Shown piece after piece: positions 27,581 to 36,188 of a DNA stretch of 64,000 nucleotides. The notes beneath the pieces were generated by a model that ran no database searches, had not been told where the DNA came from, and saw only the letters and a program-made list of their open reading frames with translations. Both the position numbers and the translations under genes were made by a program. The DNA is from Halorientalis sp. IM1011. Lineage in GTDB: Archaea; Halobacteriota; Halobacteria; Halobacteriales; Haloarculaceae. Every line of letters begins with the position of its first letter. Position 1 is the first letter of the stretch. The stretch covers positions 2,170,001-2,234,000 of the forward strand of contig NZ_CP019067.1 in NCBI RefSeq assembly GCF_001989615.1, written 5' to 3'.

Positions 27581-29128
27581 ATGCAGCGCGAGTACTTCGA
27601 TTCTGATCAGGTGGACGTGGGGGAGTCGGTCGCCGAGAAACACGAGCAGGTCGCCAGCGAGGCGGTACGTGACGAGGAGTACGGGCTGCTCGTCGGTGGC
27701 GAGTGGGTCGAGTCCGAGAGCGGCGAGACGGCCGAGTCGGTCGACGCCACGACCGGCCAGCGACTGGCCCGCTTCCAGAAGGGTACGGCCGCGGACGTGG
27801 ATCGGGCCGTCGAAGCCGCACAGGAGGGCTTCGAGAAGTGGTCGGTGATGTCGCCCCAGCAGCGCTCGAACAAGCTGCTGGAGGTCGCGGATCGGCTGGA
27901 AGATCGCCGCTCGGAGATCGCCCGCCTCGATTCGCTGGAGGTGGGGAAGGCCAACCAGCACTCGATGTTCGTCGACCTCGAAGTGGCCATCGAGCAGTTC
28001 CGCTACTTCGCCAGCCTCGCACGTACCGCCGACGAGGGACGGCGACCCCCGGCCAGCCCCGACCGGCTGACCTACACCCAGAAGGAACCGTACGGCGTCG
28101 TCGGACTGATCAGTGCCTGGAACTTCCCGGCGATGTTCGTCGCCTGGAAGATGGCCCCCGCACTGGCCGCGGGCAACGCCGTCGTGTTCAAACCCTCTTC
28201 GCGGGCCTCCCTCTCGACGCTGGAGATGGCCCGTACGATCCAGGAGGTCCTCCCCAACGGGGCCGTCAACGTCGTCACCGGCGCGGGCAGCGAAGTGGGC
28301 AACGCCCTCACCGGTCACGCCGGCGTCGGCAAGGTAGCGCTGACTGGCTCGACCGCGGCCGGTCAGTACACGATGCAGAACGCCGCCGAGAACATCACCC
28401 CCGTGTCGCTGGAACTCGGTGGCAAGAGCCCGAACATCGTCTTCCCCGACGCGGACATCGAGAAGGCCGTTCAGGGCTCCATCATCGCCTCGTGGTTCAA
28501 CGTCGGTCAGCAGTGTACGATGGGCTCGCGCATGTTCCTCCACGAGGACATCTACGACGAGTTCCTCGAAGCGTTCGTCGAGGCGACCGACGACCTCCAG
28601 GTCGGCGACCCGCTCGATCCGCGGACCGACGTGGGCCCGCTCATCGACCACGACCACCTCGAAGACGTGCGTTCCTACGTCGACACGGCGCTGGAGGAGG
28701 GTGCCGAACTCGCGTACGGCGGCGAACAGCCCGCCGACGCCGACCTCGACGGCGCACCCTTCTACAAGCCGACGATCCTCACGGGCATCGACAACGGAGA
28801 CACCATCGCCTGTGAGGAAGTGTTCGGCCCCGTCCTGAGCGTCCTGGAGTGGTCCGATTACGACGAGATGATGGCCGAGGCCAACGACACTATCTACGGG
28901 CTTGCGTCGGGCGTCTGGACGACCGATCTGGAGAGCGCGAAACAGGCCGCAGACGATCTGGAAGCCGGGACGGTCTGGGTCAACACCTACAACGATATGT
29001 TCGAGCCCAGTCCCTACGGCGGGTACAAACAATCGGGCATCGGCCGCGAACTCGACGAGTCGACGCTCGAGGACTACACCCAGCAGAAGTCGGTGACGAT
29101 GAACTTCGGCGGCCTGCCGGATATGTAA
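27581..29128 (+). CDS. Aldehyde dehydrogenase (NAD(P)-dependent superfamily)
   Basis: Oxidises an aldehyde to the acid. The substrate is not readable; betaine aldehyde or gamma-glutamyl-type aldehydes are common for this group. 515 residues. Asn181 lies in AWNFP. The general base Glu278 is in ELGGKSPN, the nucleophile Cys312 in GQQCTMGSR, and EEVFGPVLSV near residue 408. The N-terminus is about 30 residues longer than typical. It is followed two bases later by a convergent small gene. No operon partner points to a pathway. Confidence 0.93.
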   Translation: MQREYFDSDQVDVGESVAEKHEQVASEAVRDEEYGLLVGGEWVESESGETAESVDATTGQRLARFQKGTAADVDRAVEAAQEGFEKWSVMSPQQRSNKLLEVADRLEDRRSEIARLDSLEVGKANQHSMFVDLEVAIEQFRYFASLARTADEGRRPPASPDRLTYTQKEPYGVVGLISAWNFPAMFVAWKMAPALAAGNAVVFKPSSRASLSTLEMARTIQEVLPNGAVNVVTGAGSEVGNALTGHAGVGKVALTGSTAAGQYTMQNAAENITPVSLELGGKSPNIVFPDADIEKAVQGSIIASWFNVGQQCTMGSRMFLHEDIYDEFLEAFVEATDDLQVGDPLDPRTDVGPLIDHDHLEDVRSYVDTALEEGAELAYGGEQPADADLDGAPFYKPTILTGIDNGDTIACEEVFGPVLSVLEWSDYDEMMAEANDTIYGLASGVWTTDLESAKQAADDLEAGTVWVNTYNDMFEPSPYGGYKQSGIGRELDESTLEDYTQQKSVTMNFGGLPDM

Positions 29129-29129
29129 G

Positions 29130-29291
29130 TCAGGCCTCCGAACGGTCGGTGTCTTCGACCGAGTGAGAGTCGACTATTTCCTCAATGTCGGCCTTCGCGT
29201 CGGAATCGATCGTATCCAGTACGTCCCGGAACCTCTCGGCCTCCTCCGCCGAGAGTGTCCCCGTCAGGTCCAGCAGCGACGACCGTTTCAT
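29130..29291 (-). CDS. Possible small acidic protein downstream of the HTH-10 regulator
   Basis: A 53-residue frame, MKRSSLLDLTG..., predicted as two short helices (SAEEAERFRDVLDTI and SDAKADIEEIVDSH). It lies 32 bases after the regulator stop on the same strand. The composition and acidic helices look protein-like and recall small antitoxin-type or adaptor proteins. No family is recognised and no toxin partner is present. Confidence 0.45.
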   Translation of the reverse strand: MKRSSLLDLTGTLSAEEAERFRDVLDTIDSDAKADIEEIVDSHSVEDTDRSEA

Positions 29292-29323
29292 GTGTTCGAA
29301 TCCTCGCTCCGGCGAAAAGAGCG

Positions 29324-29977
29324 TTACCCCGGCAGAATCTCGGTGAGCACCCGCGACTCGATCTTCCGGAGGTGTTCGCCGACCGTCACGGGGGCCAGAT
29401 CCAGTTCGGCGGCGATGTCCTCGTAGGTGGCCTCGCGGGGCACGTCGTAGTAGCCCAACTCGGCCGCCGTAAGTAAAATTTCCTGCTGGCGGTCGGTGAG
29501 CATGGAAAACAGCTGGCGGTCGTCGGGGTGGTACTCCCGCATCGCCTCCAGTTCCACGTCGACGCTGTCGGGGACGACCGCGAGCGCTTCGGTGATCGTC
29601 TCCTGATCGCCCATGCCGGTGATCCGGATGCCGCCATCTGAGAGGCACTCCACGGGGGTATCGACGACGATGCTGTACTCCTGCATCGCCCGAAAGAGGG
29701 CGTCGACCAGTTCGTTCGGTCGGAAGTGGATGTAGGAGTGGAGTTTCGAGCCCTCGCGGGAGACGCTGTACTCCAGCACGTCCTCGTGGTCGTCCATCAG
29801 CTCCCGGGCGCGGTCGAGCGGGCCCCGGGACTCGTAGAGAAAGACGATAGTCCCGTCGTCGAGCTGGTTGAGGTGGTGGATCGCGACCCGCTGGAGCTCC
29901 GGATCGTCCACGATCGCCTGCTCGGCCGGGTGAAAGCCCTCCCGGTCCGGCCGCAACACCATCTCCACGTAACGCAT
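29324..29977 (-). CDS. Bacterio-opsin-activator-type transcription regulator (HTH-10)
   Basis: A 217-residue regulator. The N-terminal sensing region (about 1-150) matches haloarchaeal Bat-like regulators in pattern. The C-terminal HTH-10 domain contains LTDRQQEILLTAAELGYYDVPR and TYEDIAAELDLAPVTVGEHLRKIE, the family signature. The start is the ATG at 29977; an upstream in-frame ATG at 30043 adds 22 residues without similarity. It is divergent from the R2-like oxidase, which could be its target. The ligand is unknown. Confidence 0.85.
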   Translation of the reverse strand: MRYVEMVLRPDREGFHPAEQAIVDDPELQRVAIHHLNQLDDGTIVFLYESRGPLDRARELMDDHEDVLEYSVSREGSKLHSYIHFRPNELVDALFRAMQEYSIVVDTPVECLSDGGIRITGMGDQETITEALAVVPDSVDVELEAMREYHPDDRQLFSMLTDRQQEILLTAAELGYYDVPREATYEDIAAELDLAPVTVGEHLRKIESRVLTEILPG

Positions 29978-30077
29978 GACACTCGCTAACGGCCGATCCC
30001 ATATGGGTGCGACGGTTGCCTCGGCCGGCGAGTTCCAGCCCACCTCTCACCACATCCGGACCCGTTCTATTGGGGTC

Positions 30078-30085
30078 TTATAAAT
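30078..30085 (+). promoter_or_regulatory. TATA box for the R2-like oxidase gene
   Basis: TTATAAAT, a strong archaeal TATA element, lies 58 bases before the ATG at 30144. This implies a leader of roughly 30-35 bases. It is in the divergent region with the HTH-10 regulator. Confidence 0.6.
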
Positions 30086-30143
30086 GACCCACTGATGATT
30101 TGCACCACGGATAGGGAACTCGTGTCGAACAGTTGGGTGTACG

Positions 30144-31076
30144 ATGACACAGGTAGAGGACGACAGCCGCGAGATGCGACTCGACCCGGACTCGTTCGCC
30201 CAGGGGTACTTCAAAAACGCCGTCTACCGGCACTGGGATCCCTACGAGATCGAGGGGCTGGAAGCAGACAAAGAGAAGATGATCGACTACGGGCCGACTG
30301 AGGCCGAATTCGACGAACTCCGGACCGCCATCGCCCGCTTCGGCGCGGGCGAGGAGGCCGTCACGGAGGACCTGATGCCGCTGGGAATGGTGCTCGAAGA
30401 CATCGACGACCAGATGTTCCTCTCCAGCCAGATCTACGAGGAGGCCAAGCACACCCAGTTTTTCGACCGGCACTGGCGGGAGGTCATCAACCCCGTCGCC
30501 GAGGAGCTGGGCTACGAGGTCACCAACCCGACCGACCAGCGGTACTTCAACGACGACTACATCGCGCTGTTCGACAAGACCGAAGAAGCGATGGAGCGCC
30601 TGCTGACCGACGACACGCCCGAGAACCGGGTCCGGGCGTACTGTCATTACCATCTGGTCGTCGAGTCGGTACTCGCCCAGACCGGCTACTACGGCTTCCA
30701 GTCGGCCTTCTCCGACCAGGGCTCAGACGAGGTCACAGACGAGGACTTCCCCAACTCCGAGGGCCTGGTCGAGGGTATCGCCAAGATCCGCTCGGACGAG
30801 GGTCGCCACGTCGGTTTCGGGATGAACAAGGTCCGGGGCTACGTCCAGTCCGGCGAGGTCAGCGAGGACGTGGTGCAGGAGACGCTCCAGAGCCTGATGC
30901 CCCACGTCGCGGGCACGTTCAGCGACCTCACCGAGAGCCTGAACCCGGGGCCGCTCGTCGCGTACTCCCGCGACAAACTCACCCGCAGAATCGAGATCAT
31001 CACCGACGCTGACGCCGAAGTCCCTGACGTCCACGAACTCGTCGACATGGACGAGAGCGCGGCCGCTGCGGACTGA
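30144..31076 (+). CDS. R2-like ligand-binding oxidase (R2lox type)
   Basis: A 310-residue ferritin-like dimetal protein, often labelled ribonucleotide reductase beta. The ligand set is visible: Glu70 in GEEAV, Glu100 and His103 in EEAKH, Glu174 in VVES, Glu219 and His222 in DEGRH. Val73 (three residues after Glu70) and Tyr169 (five before Glu174) match, from memory, the Val-Tyr pair that forms the ether cross-link in R2lox. This favours R2lox over a true reductase subunit. No ribonucleotide reductase large subunit is nearby. R2lox proteins are thought to be Mn/Fe oxidases of unknown substrate. The C-terminus after about 270 is acidic. Confidence 0.85.
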   Translation: MTQVEDDSREMRLDPDSFAQGYFKNAVYRHWDPYEIEGLEADKEKMIDYGPTEAEFDELRTAIARFGAGEEAVTEDLMPLGMVLEDIDDQMFLSSQIYEEAKHTQFFDRHWREVINPVAEELGYEVTNPTDQRYFNDDYIALFDKTEEAMERLLTDDTPENRVRAYCHYHLVVESVLAQTGYYGFQSAFSDQGSDEVTDEDFPNSEGLVEGIAKIRSDEGRHVGFGMNKVRGYVQSGEVSEDVVQETLQSLMPHVAGTFSDLTESLNPGPLVAYSRDKLTRRIEIITDADAEVPDVHELVDMDESAAAAD

Positions 31077-31176
31077 ACCGAAACCGGATCCCCCGACCAC
31101 GAATTCCCAACCGCGAACTCCCCCAACTACACGCTCCCGACACCACGCCCGTTCCCACTCCCGACGATCCTCCACG

Positions 31177-31201
31177 GGTCCCGAACCCCCACTTCGGGAC
31201 C
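31177..31201. terminator. Hairpin in the gap after the R2-like oxidase
   Basis: A perfect 9-bp stem GGTCCCGAA/TTCGGGACC with a 7-base loop, in a C-rich gap of 220 bases. There is no T-run, so terminator function is only suggested. The rest of the gap is C-rich with three copies of CTCCCGA. Confidence 0.4.
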
Positions 31202-31296
31202 GCTCACTCTCGTTCCCACACACTCCCGACCGGTGGGTCGATCGTTCTCGGATCGAGTACCGAACCATATTTCCCGTGTCCCGCCGGCCCCGCTGT

Positions 31297-32106
31297 ATGG
31301 ACGAGCAGTTGCTCGCCGTAATCGTCGGGGCCGTGCAGGGCGCGCTGGAGTGGTTGCCGGTCTCCAGCGAGGGGACGGTCGCCCTCGTCTTGAACCTGCT
31401 CGGCAACGCCGACCCGGAGGCGGCGGTCGGCTACGCGCTCTTTCTCCACGCCGGCACGGCACTGGCGGCGACGGTCTACTACCACGGCGAGATCGACGGC
31501 GTGTTGCGGACGCTCCCCGACCTCTCGGCCGACGACCCGTTCGGCGAGGGGACTGCCGACGTATCCTTCCTGATCGTCGCGACGCTGTCCTCGATGGTCG
31601 TCGGGCTGGCGGCCTACACGGCACTCGAAGCCCTCGTGTCGGAACTGGCCGGCGGCGCGTTCGTGGCGCTGATCGGCGCGCTGTTGATCGTGACGGGTAT
31701 CGTCCAGAAGGTCGCTGAATCCCGCGGTGGAATCGACCGCCGGACCGACCCCGACCTGTTCGACGCGCTGGCAGTCGGCGGCCTGCAGGGGCTAGCGATC
31801 CTCCCCGGCGTCTCCCGATCGGGGACGACGGTCAGCGCCCTCCTCCTGCGGGGTCACGACGGCGTCGACTCGCTGCGGCTCTCCTTCCTGCTGGCCATCC
31901 CGGCGTCGCTCGGCGCGGGACTCCTGACGTTCGACGGGCTCGGAATCTCTCCGACTGCGGCGGTGACCGCGCTCGCGGTGAGCGCCGTCGTGGGCTATCT
32001 CACGGTGGGGGCGCTGGTGGCGCTGGTCCGCCGGGTCGCCTTCTGGGGGGTCTGCGTGGGGTTCGGCACGCTGGCGCTCGTCGGCGGTGGCCTCCTGTTG
32101 GTCTGA
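31297..32106 (+). CDS. uppP: Undecaprenyl-diphosphatase-like membrane phosphatase (UppP/BacA family)
   Basis: Recycles polyprenyl (here dolichyl-type) diphosphate lipid carriers by dephosphorylation. 269 residues, about eight membrane segments. The catalytic motifs are EWLPVSSEG (residues about 19-27) and PGVSRSGTT (about 175-183). In archaea the carrier would serve N-glycosylation, which fits the sugar genes downstream. The start is the ATG at 31297, with an ATATTTCC-type promoter element about 27 bases upstream; an in-frame ATG at 31276 is less likely. Confidence 0.9.
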   Translation: MDEQLLAVIVGAVQGALEWLPVSSEGTVALVLNLLGNADPEAAVGYALFLHAGTALAATVYYHGEIDGVLRTLPDLSADDPFGEGTADVSFLIVATLSSMVVGLAAYTALEALVSELAGGAFVALIGALLIVTGIVQKVAESRGGIDRRTDPDLFDALAVGGLQGLAILPGVSRSGTTVSALLLRGHDGVDSLRLSFLLAIPASLGAGLLTFDGLGISPTAAVTALAVSAVVGYLTVGALVALVRRVAFWGVCVGFGTLALVGGGLLLV

Positions 32107-32192
32107 ACGCCGGTCGCGTACAATCTCTGAGAACGACCCGACAACGTTTATCTTTCAGAGCGGGGTAGGTATCGACGAGTTCGACCGGTCAC

Positions 32193-32237
32193 ATGTATCG
32201 GAGCCAGCGCGCCCGTCGGGACGGTGATCGCCCGTGA
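32193..32237 (+). other. Arg-rich upstream ORF coupled to cheF
   Basis: A 14-codon frame from the ATG at 32193, with five arginines, ends in TGA that overlaps the GTG start of the CheF-like gene as GTGA. The geometry resembles translational coupling. It lies within the long leader after the GTTTATCTT promoter element near 32144. Confidence 0.35.
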
Positions 32238-33091
32238 GCGACGCCGAGCAGAAGCTCCTGGACGCACAGGGCGATTTCCTCTACGCCGTTCGGGGCGGAG
32301 AGGTCGACCGGGAGGCGGACTGGCAGTCCTGCCGGATCGTCGTGACGAACAAGCGGCTGGTGCTGTCGACGCGCGGGAACAAACAGACGGTACCGCTGTC
32401 GAAGCTCTCGCTGGTCGACGAGCCGCCCGAGATCGCGGCGACCGAACACGTGACCGACTTCACTGCTATCCGGGTGGGGAGCGCGGTCATCTTCCTGACG
32501 TTGCCCGACGCAGCGTTAGAGGAGACGATCTGTCGGGCGACGTTGCACGACGAGATCGTCCTCGTCAAACACCCGGCCGTCGAGGGGGGTGTCGTTCAGG
32601 ACACCGACTGGGAGAAAGCGAAGTTCCGCTACGTCGACGAACGGATCAAGATGGCCCTCTCGGACGGGCGGGTGGCCATCGACGTGGACAACGTCGGGAG
32701 CATCGACACCTCCCAGTCGACGGTGCGAGGCACCGACCGCACCGTGATCGCGGTCGAACACACCGAGGGCGACATCAGCGTCGAGACCCACCTGACGGGG
32801 ACGGAACGGCACACGCGGGCGCTCGACTCGCTGTTTACCAGCGCCGTCGAACGCAACGAGGGCGATCTGGACGAACTGGACGACATGGAGAGTCAGGTGC
32901 TGATGGCCCTCTATTCCGGAGTCTCGCCGTTCGAGATGTCCGATTTCGTCGGGATCCCGCCCGACGAGGTCGAGGAGATCTACCAGCGCCTGCTGGAGAT
33001 GGGCGCGGTCGACGAGGTGCGTACCCGGACCGAAGTCGCGCTGAACGCACGTGGGAGAAATCTGGCAAGCGATGCCATGAGTGATGAGTAG
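32234..33091 (+). CDS. CheF-like archaeal taxis protein
   Basis: CheF connects the bacterial-type chemotaxis system to the archaellum motor in haloarchaea. This 285-residue protein has the two-part layout of the family: beta-rich N-terminal repeats (IVVTNKRLVLSTRGNKQTVPL, then KFRYVDERIKMALSDGRV), and a C-terminal winged-helix-like part (QVLMALYSGVSPFEMSDFVGIPPDEVEEIYQRL). The GTG at 32234 is the only start giving the full N-terminus. No che or archaellum genes are in the window, so it is an orphan copy with a possibly separate role. Confidence 0.78.
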   Translation: MSDAEQKLLDAQGDFLYAVRGGEVDREADWQSCRIVVTNKRLVLSTRGNKQTVPLSKLSLVDEPPEIAATEHVTDFTAIRVGSAVIFLTLPDAALEETICRATLHDEIVLVKHPAVEGGVVQDTDWEKAKFRYVDERIKMALSDGRVAIDVDNVGSIDTSQSTVRGTDRTVIAVEHTEGDISVETHLTGTERHTRALDSLFTSAVERNEGDLDELDDMESQVLMALYSGVSPFEMSDFVGIPPDEVEEIYQRLLEMGAVDEVRTRTEVALNARGRNLASDAMSDE

Positions 33092-33204
33092 CCGGCCACT
33101 AACCCGTTCGATGTTTGCGTAATAAAGTGACTAACGGCCGGAACAGTGTGAAACGAGAGTGTGCCAGCCGGAAGGTTGAAACGGGCCGCCGGCAACCATT
33201 CGGT

Positions 33205-34398
33205 ATGAACGTCAGCACGGCGGTCGTCCTCGCTGCCGGTGAGGGGACCAGGTTGCGTCCGCTGACGCGTAACCGCCCGAAACCGATGTTGCCCGCCGCC
33301 AACCGCCCGATCCTCGAACACGTGTTCGACGCCCTGGTCGAGGCCGGCATGGATCAACTCGTCTGTGTCGTCGGCTACAAACACGACCGGGTGCAGGACC
33401 ACTTCGGCCCGAGTTATCGGGGCGTCCCGATCCAGTACGTTCGCCAGCACAAACAGCTCGGGAGTGGCCACGCCCTCCTGCAGGCCCGCGCGGCCGTCGA
33501 CGGCCCGCCGCTGGTCGTCAACGGCGACCGACTCATCGAGGCCTCGATGGTCGAGGCCGTTGCCGAGGGGTTCGAGCGCCACGAGCCCGCCGCCGCGCTC
33601 GCGGTGATGGAACACCCCGACGCCGGCCAGTACGGCGCGGTCGTCCTCGAGAACGACGAACTCACCGAGATCATCGAGAAACCCACCACCGGCGAGTACC
33701 GGCTGATCAACGCCGGCATCTACGCCTTCGACGCGAGTATCTTCGACGAGATCGCCGACACGCCCCGTTCCGCGGGGGAACTCGCCCTGACCGACACCAT
33801 CGCCCGCCTCGCCGAGCGCGAGCGAGTGAGAGGGGTCCGCTGTGAGGGGATGTGGGTCGACGCGACCTACCCGTGGGACCTGCTGACCGTCGCGCGCACG
33901 GTGCTGGCGCGGGGGAAGGTCGACGTGTCCCGGCGCGAGGATAGCGTCTGGGTCCACGACGAGGCCCGCGTTCACGACGCGGCGACGCTGCGCCCGCCCG
34001 TGGTCGTCGGACCGGACTCCGAGATCGGCCCCGGAGCCGTCGTCGGCCCGGACGCCGCGCTGGGGTACAACGTCACTGTCGGCGCGAACGCGACCGTCGA
34101 GCGCACAGTACTGGACGCCGACGCGCGGGTCGACGCCGGGAGCGTGCTGATCGACACCGTGACCGGACAGAACGTCGACGTTGGCGCGGGATCGGTCGTC
34201 CCCGGTGGGCAGGCCGACGTCCGCGTCGGCAACGAGGTCTTCGAGGACCAGCGCCTCGGCGCGGTGCTGGCCGACCGGGTCACCGCCGACGGCGACGTGA
34301 GCTTCGACCCCGGGACGCTGGTGGGCCCGTCGGCCCACCTCCACACGGGGGCCCACGTCCGCGGGCAGATCCCCGACGGCGCGGAGGTGATGCGCTGA
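33205..34398 (+). CDS. GlmU-like sugar-1-phosphate nucleotidylyltransferase
   Basis: Makes a nucleotide sugar, most likely UDP-GlcNAc or a related UDP/dTDP sugar. The N-terminal nucleotidyltransferase domain (about 1-230) contains VVLAAGEGTRLRPLT and PKPMLP, and EKPTTGEYRLINAGIYAF. The C-terminal left-handed beta-helix (about 245-397) has hexapeptide repeats (VVVGPDSEIGPGAVVGPDA). The ATG at 33205 is used, because upstream residues lack similarity. Its stop overlaps the start of glmS (TGATG), so the two probably form an amino-sugar operon: GlmS makes glucosamine-6-phosphate and this enzyme acts later. An acetyltransferase role for the C-terminal domain is possible. Confidence 0.88.
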   Translation: MNVSTAVVLAAGEGTRLRPLTRNRPKPMLPAANRPILEHVFDALVEAGMDQLVCVVGYKHDRVQDHFGPSYRGVPIQYVRQHKQLGSGHALLQARAAVDGPPLVVNGDRLIEASMVEAVAEGFERHEPAAALAVMEHPDAGQYGAVVLENDELTEIIEKPTTGEYRLINAGIYAFDASIFDEIADTPRSAGELALTDTIARLAERERVRGVRCEGMWVDATYPWDLLTVARTVLARGKVDVSRREDSVWVHDEARVHDAATLRPPVVVGPDSEIGPGAVVGPDAALGYNVTVGANATVERTVLDADARVDAGSVLIDTVTGQNVDVGAGSVVPGGQADVRVGNEVFEDQRLGAVLADRVTADGDVSFDPGTLVGPSAHLHTGAHVRGQIPDGAEVMR

Positions 34399-36188
34399 TG
34401 TGCGGGATCATCGGCTGTGCCGGCCGCGACGGGGAGACCCTCGACGTGCTGGTCCACGGGCTCTCGAAACTCGAATATCGGGGCTACGACTCCGCCGGCG
34501 TCGCGCTCGCCGGCGATGGGCTGGACGTGTGCAAGACCGCCGGCGAGATCGACGACCTCCGGGCGGCACTCGAAGAACGCTCGCCCGCCGGCTCGGTCGG
34601 GATCGGCCACACCCGCTGGAGCACCCACGGGCCGCCGACCGACGAGAACGCCCATCCCCACCTCGACTGCAACCGCGAGGTCGCGGTCGTCCACAACGGG
34701 ATCATCGAGAACTACCAGGAGCTCCGCGACGAACTCTCGACGGCCGGCCACGAGTTTCGCAGCGACACCGACACCGAGGTCCTCCCGCACCTGATCGAGG
34801 ACGCGCTGGGTGACGGGGCCGACCCCGAAGACGCGGTCCGGCAGGCCATCGCGCGACTGGAGGGAAGCTACGCCGTCTCCGTCGTCATGTCCGGTGTCGA
34901 CCGGATCTTCGCGGCGCGCAACGACTCGCCACTCGTCCTGGGAATAGATCAGGATGCCTACTACCTCGCCAGCGACGTGCCCGCGTTCAGGGACCACACC
35001 GATCGTGTCGTCTACCTCGCCGACGGGGAGTTCGCCGTCCTCGACGCCGACGGCTACCGGGTGACCACCCTCGACGGCGAACCGGTCGAGAAGACCGAGG
35101 ACACCGTCGACTGGGACCCCGAGGAGACCGGCAAGAGCGGCTACGACCACTTCATGCTCAAAGAGATCCACGAACAGCCCCGGGCGCTCCGGCAGTGCCT
35201 GCGAGGCCGGGTCGACGAGCTCGCCGGCGAGGTCGACCTCGCCGATCTCGGTGATCTCTCACCGCGGGGGATCCAGCTCGTGGCCTGTGGGACGAGCTAC
35301 CACGCGGCTGTCTACGCCGCCCAGCTGTTCCAGCAGGCCGGGATTCCGGCGCAGGCGTTCCTCGCCAGCGAGTACGCCACCAGCCCGCCGCCCATCGGGG
35401 ACGCGCTGGTGATCGGCGTCACCCAGAGCGGGGAGACCGCCGACACACTCTCGGCGCTCCGTGAGGCTCGCAAACGCGGCGCGCGGACGCTCGCGGTGAC
35501 CAACACGGTCGGCTCGACGGTCGCCCGGGAGTGCGATCACGCGATGTACATCCGGGCCGGGCCGGAGATCGGCGTCGCCGCGACCAAGACCTTCTCCAGC
35601 CAGATCGCCGCGTTGAACCTGCTCGCGCTGGCGATTACGAGCGTCGGGGACGCCCGCGAGGTCATCAGCGGCCTCCGGGACTTGCCTGGGGCGGTTCAGG
35701 AGATCCTCGACACCTCCACCGCCCAGGAGATCGCCGAGGCCTACCGCGACGCCGAGTCCTATTTCTTCATCGGCCGCGGACTCCACTACCCGGTCGCGCT
35801 GGAGGGCGCGCTGAAGATGAAGGAGATCACGTACAAACACGCGGAGGGCTTCGCCGCCGGCGAACTCAAACACGGACCGCTGGCGCTGGTGACCCAGGAT
35901 ACGCCCGTGTTCGCGATCGTCACGGGTGACGACGAGCAGGCGACCAAGACCGTCGGCAACGTCAAAGAGGTCGAGGCCCGGGACGCGCCGGTCGTGGCGG
36001 TCACCGACGGCGCGAGCGACGTGGTGCGGTACGCCGACCACGTCCTCGAGGTGCCCGACACCCACCGCCGCGTGGCCGCCGTCGTCGCGAACGTCCAGCT
36101 CCAGCTCGTGGCCTACCACACCGCCGATATGCTGGGGCGCTCCATCGACAAGCCACGCAACCTGGCGAAAAGCGTCACCGTCGAGTAA
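34398..36188 (+). CDS. glmS: Glutamine-fructose-6-phosphate aminotransferase (isomerising)
   Basis: Makes glucosamine-6-phosphate from fructose-6-phosphate and glutamine. 596 residues. The N-terminal glutaminase has the nucleophile Cys2 in MCGIIGCAG and HTRWSTHGPPTDENAHPH (family loop). Two SIS domains follow (CGTSYHAAVYA, VTQSGETADT, GLHYPVALEGALKMKE), ending in the conserved KSVTVE. Full length. Translationally coupled to the nucleotidyltransferase upstream. Its stop abuts a convergent membrane-protein gene with no gap. Confidence 0.95.
   Translation: MCGIIGCAGRDGETLDVLVHGLSKLEYRGYDSAGVALAGDGLDVCKTAGEIDDLRAALEERSPAGSVGIGHTRWSTHGPPTDENAHPHLDCNREVAVVHNGIIENYQELRDELSTAGHEFRSDTDTEVLPHLIEDALGDGADPEDAVRQAIARLEGSYAVSVVMSGVDRIFAARNDSPLVLGIDQDAYYLASDVPAFRDHTDRVVYLADGEFAVLDADGYRVTTLDGEPVEKTEDTVDWDPEETGKSGYDHFMLKEIHEQPRALRQCLRGRVDELAGEVDLADLGDLSPRGIQLVACGTSYHAAVYAAQLFQQAGIPAQAFLASEYATSPPPIGDALVIGVTQSGETADTLSALREARKRGARTLAVTNTVGSTVARECDHAMYIRAGPEIGVAATKTFSSQIAALNLLALAITSVGDAREVISGLRDLPGAVQEILDTSTAQEIAEAYRDAESYFFIGRGLHYPVALEGALKMKEITYKHAEGFAAGELKHGPLALVTQDTPVFAIVTGDDEQATKTVGNVKEVEARDAPVVAVTDGASDVVRYADHVLEVPDTHRRVAAVVANVQLQLVAYHTADMLGRSIDKPRNLAKSVTVE

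Noticed and set aside
27419-29032. Long minus-strand reading frame over the aldehyde dehydrogenase gene
   Set aside because: It is antisense to a full-length family protein; GC-rich codons keep the opposite frame open. Similar shadows over lysS, cydA, infB, secF/secD, pgi, fdhA, the AOR-like gene and others were dropped for the same reason.
30144-31076. Ribonucleotide reductase beta subunit
   Set aside because: The GEEAV and Tyr-5-Glu pattern favours R2lox, and no large subunit is adjacent.
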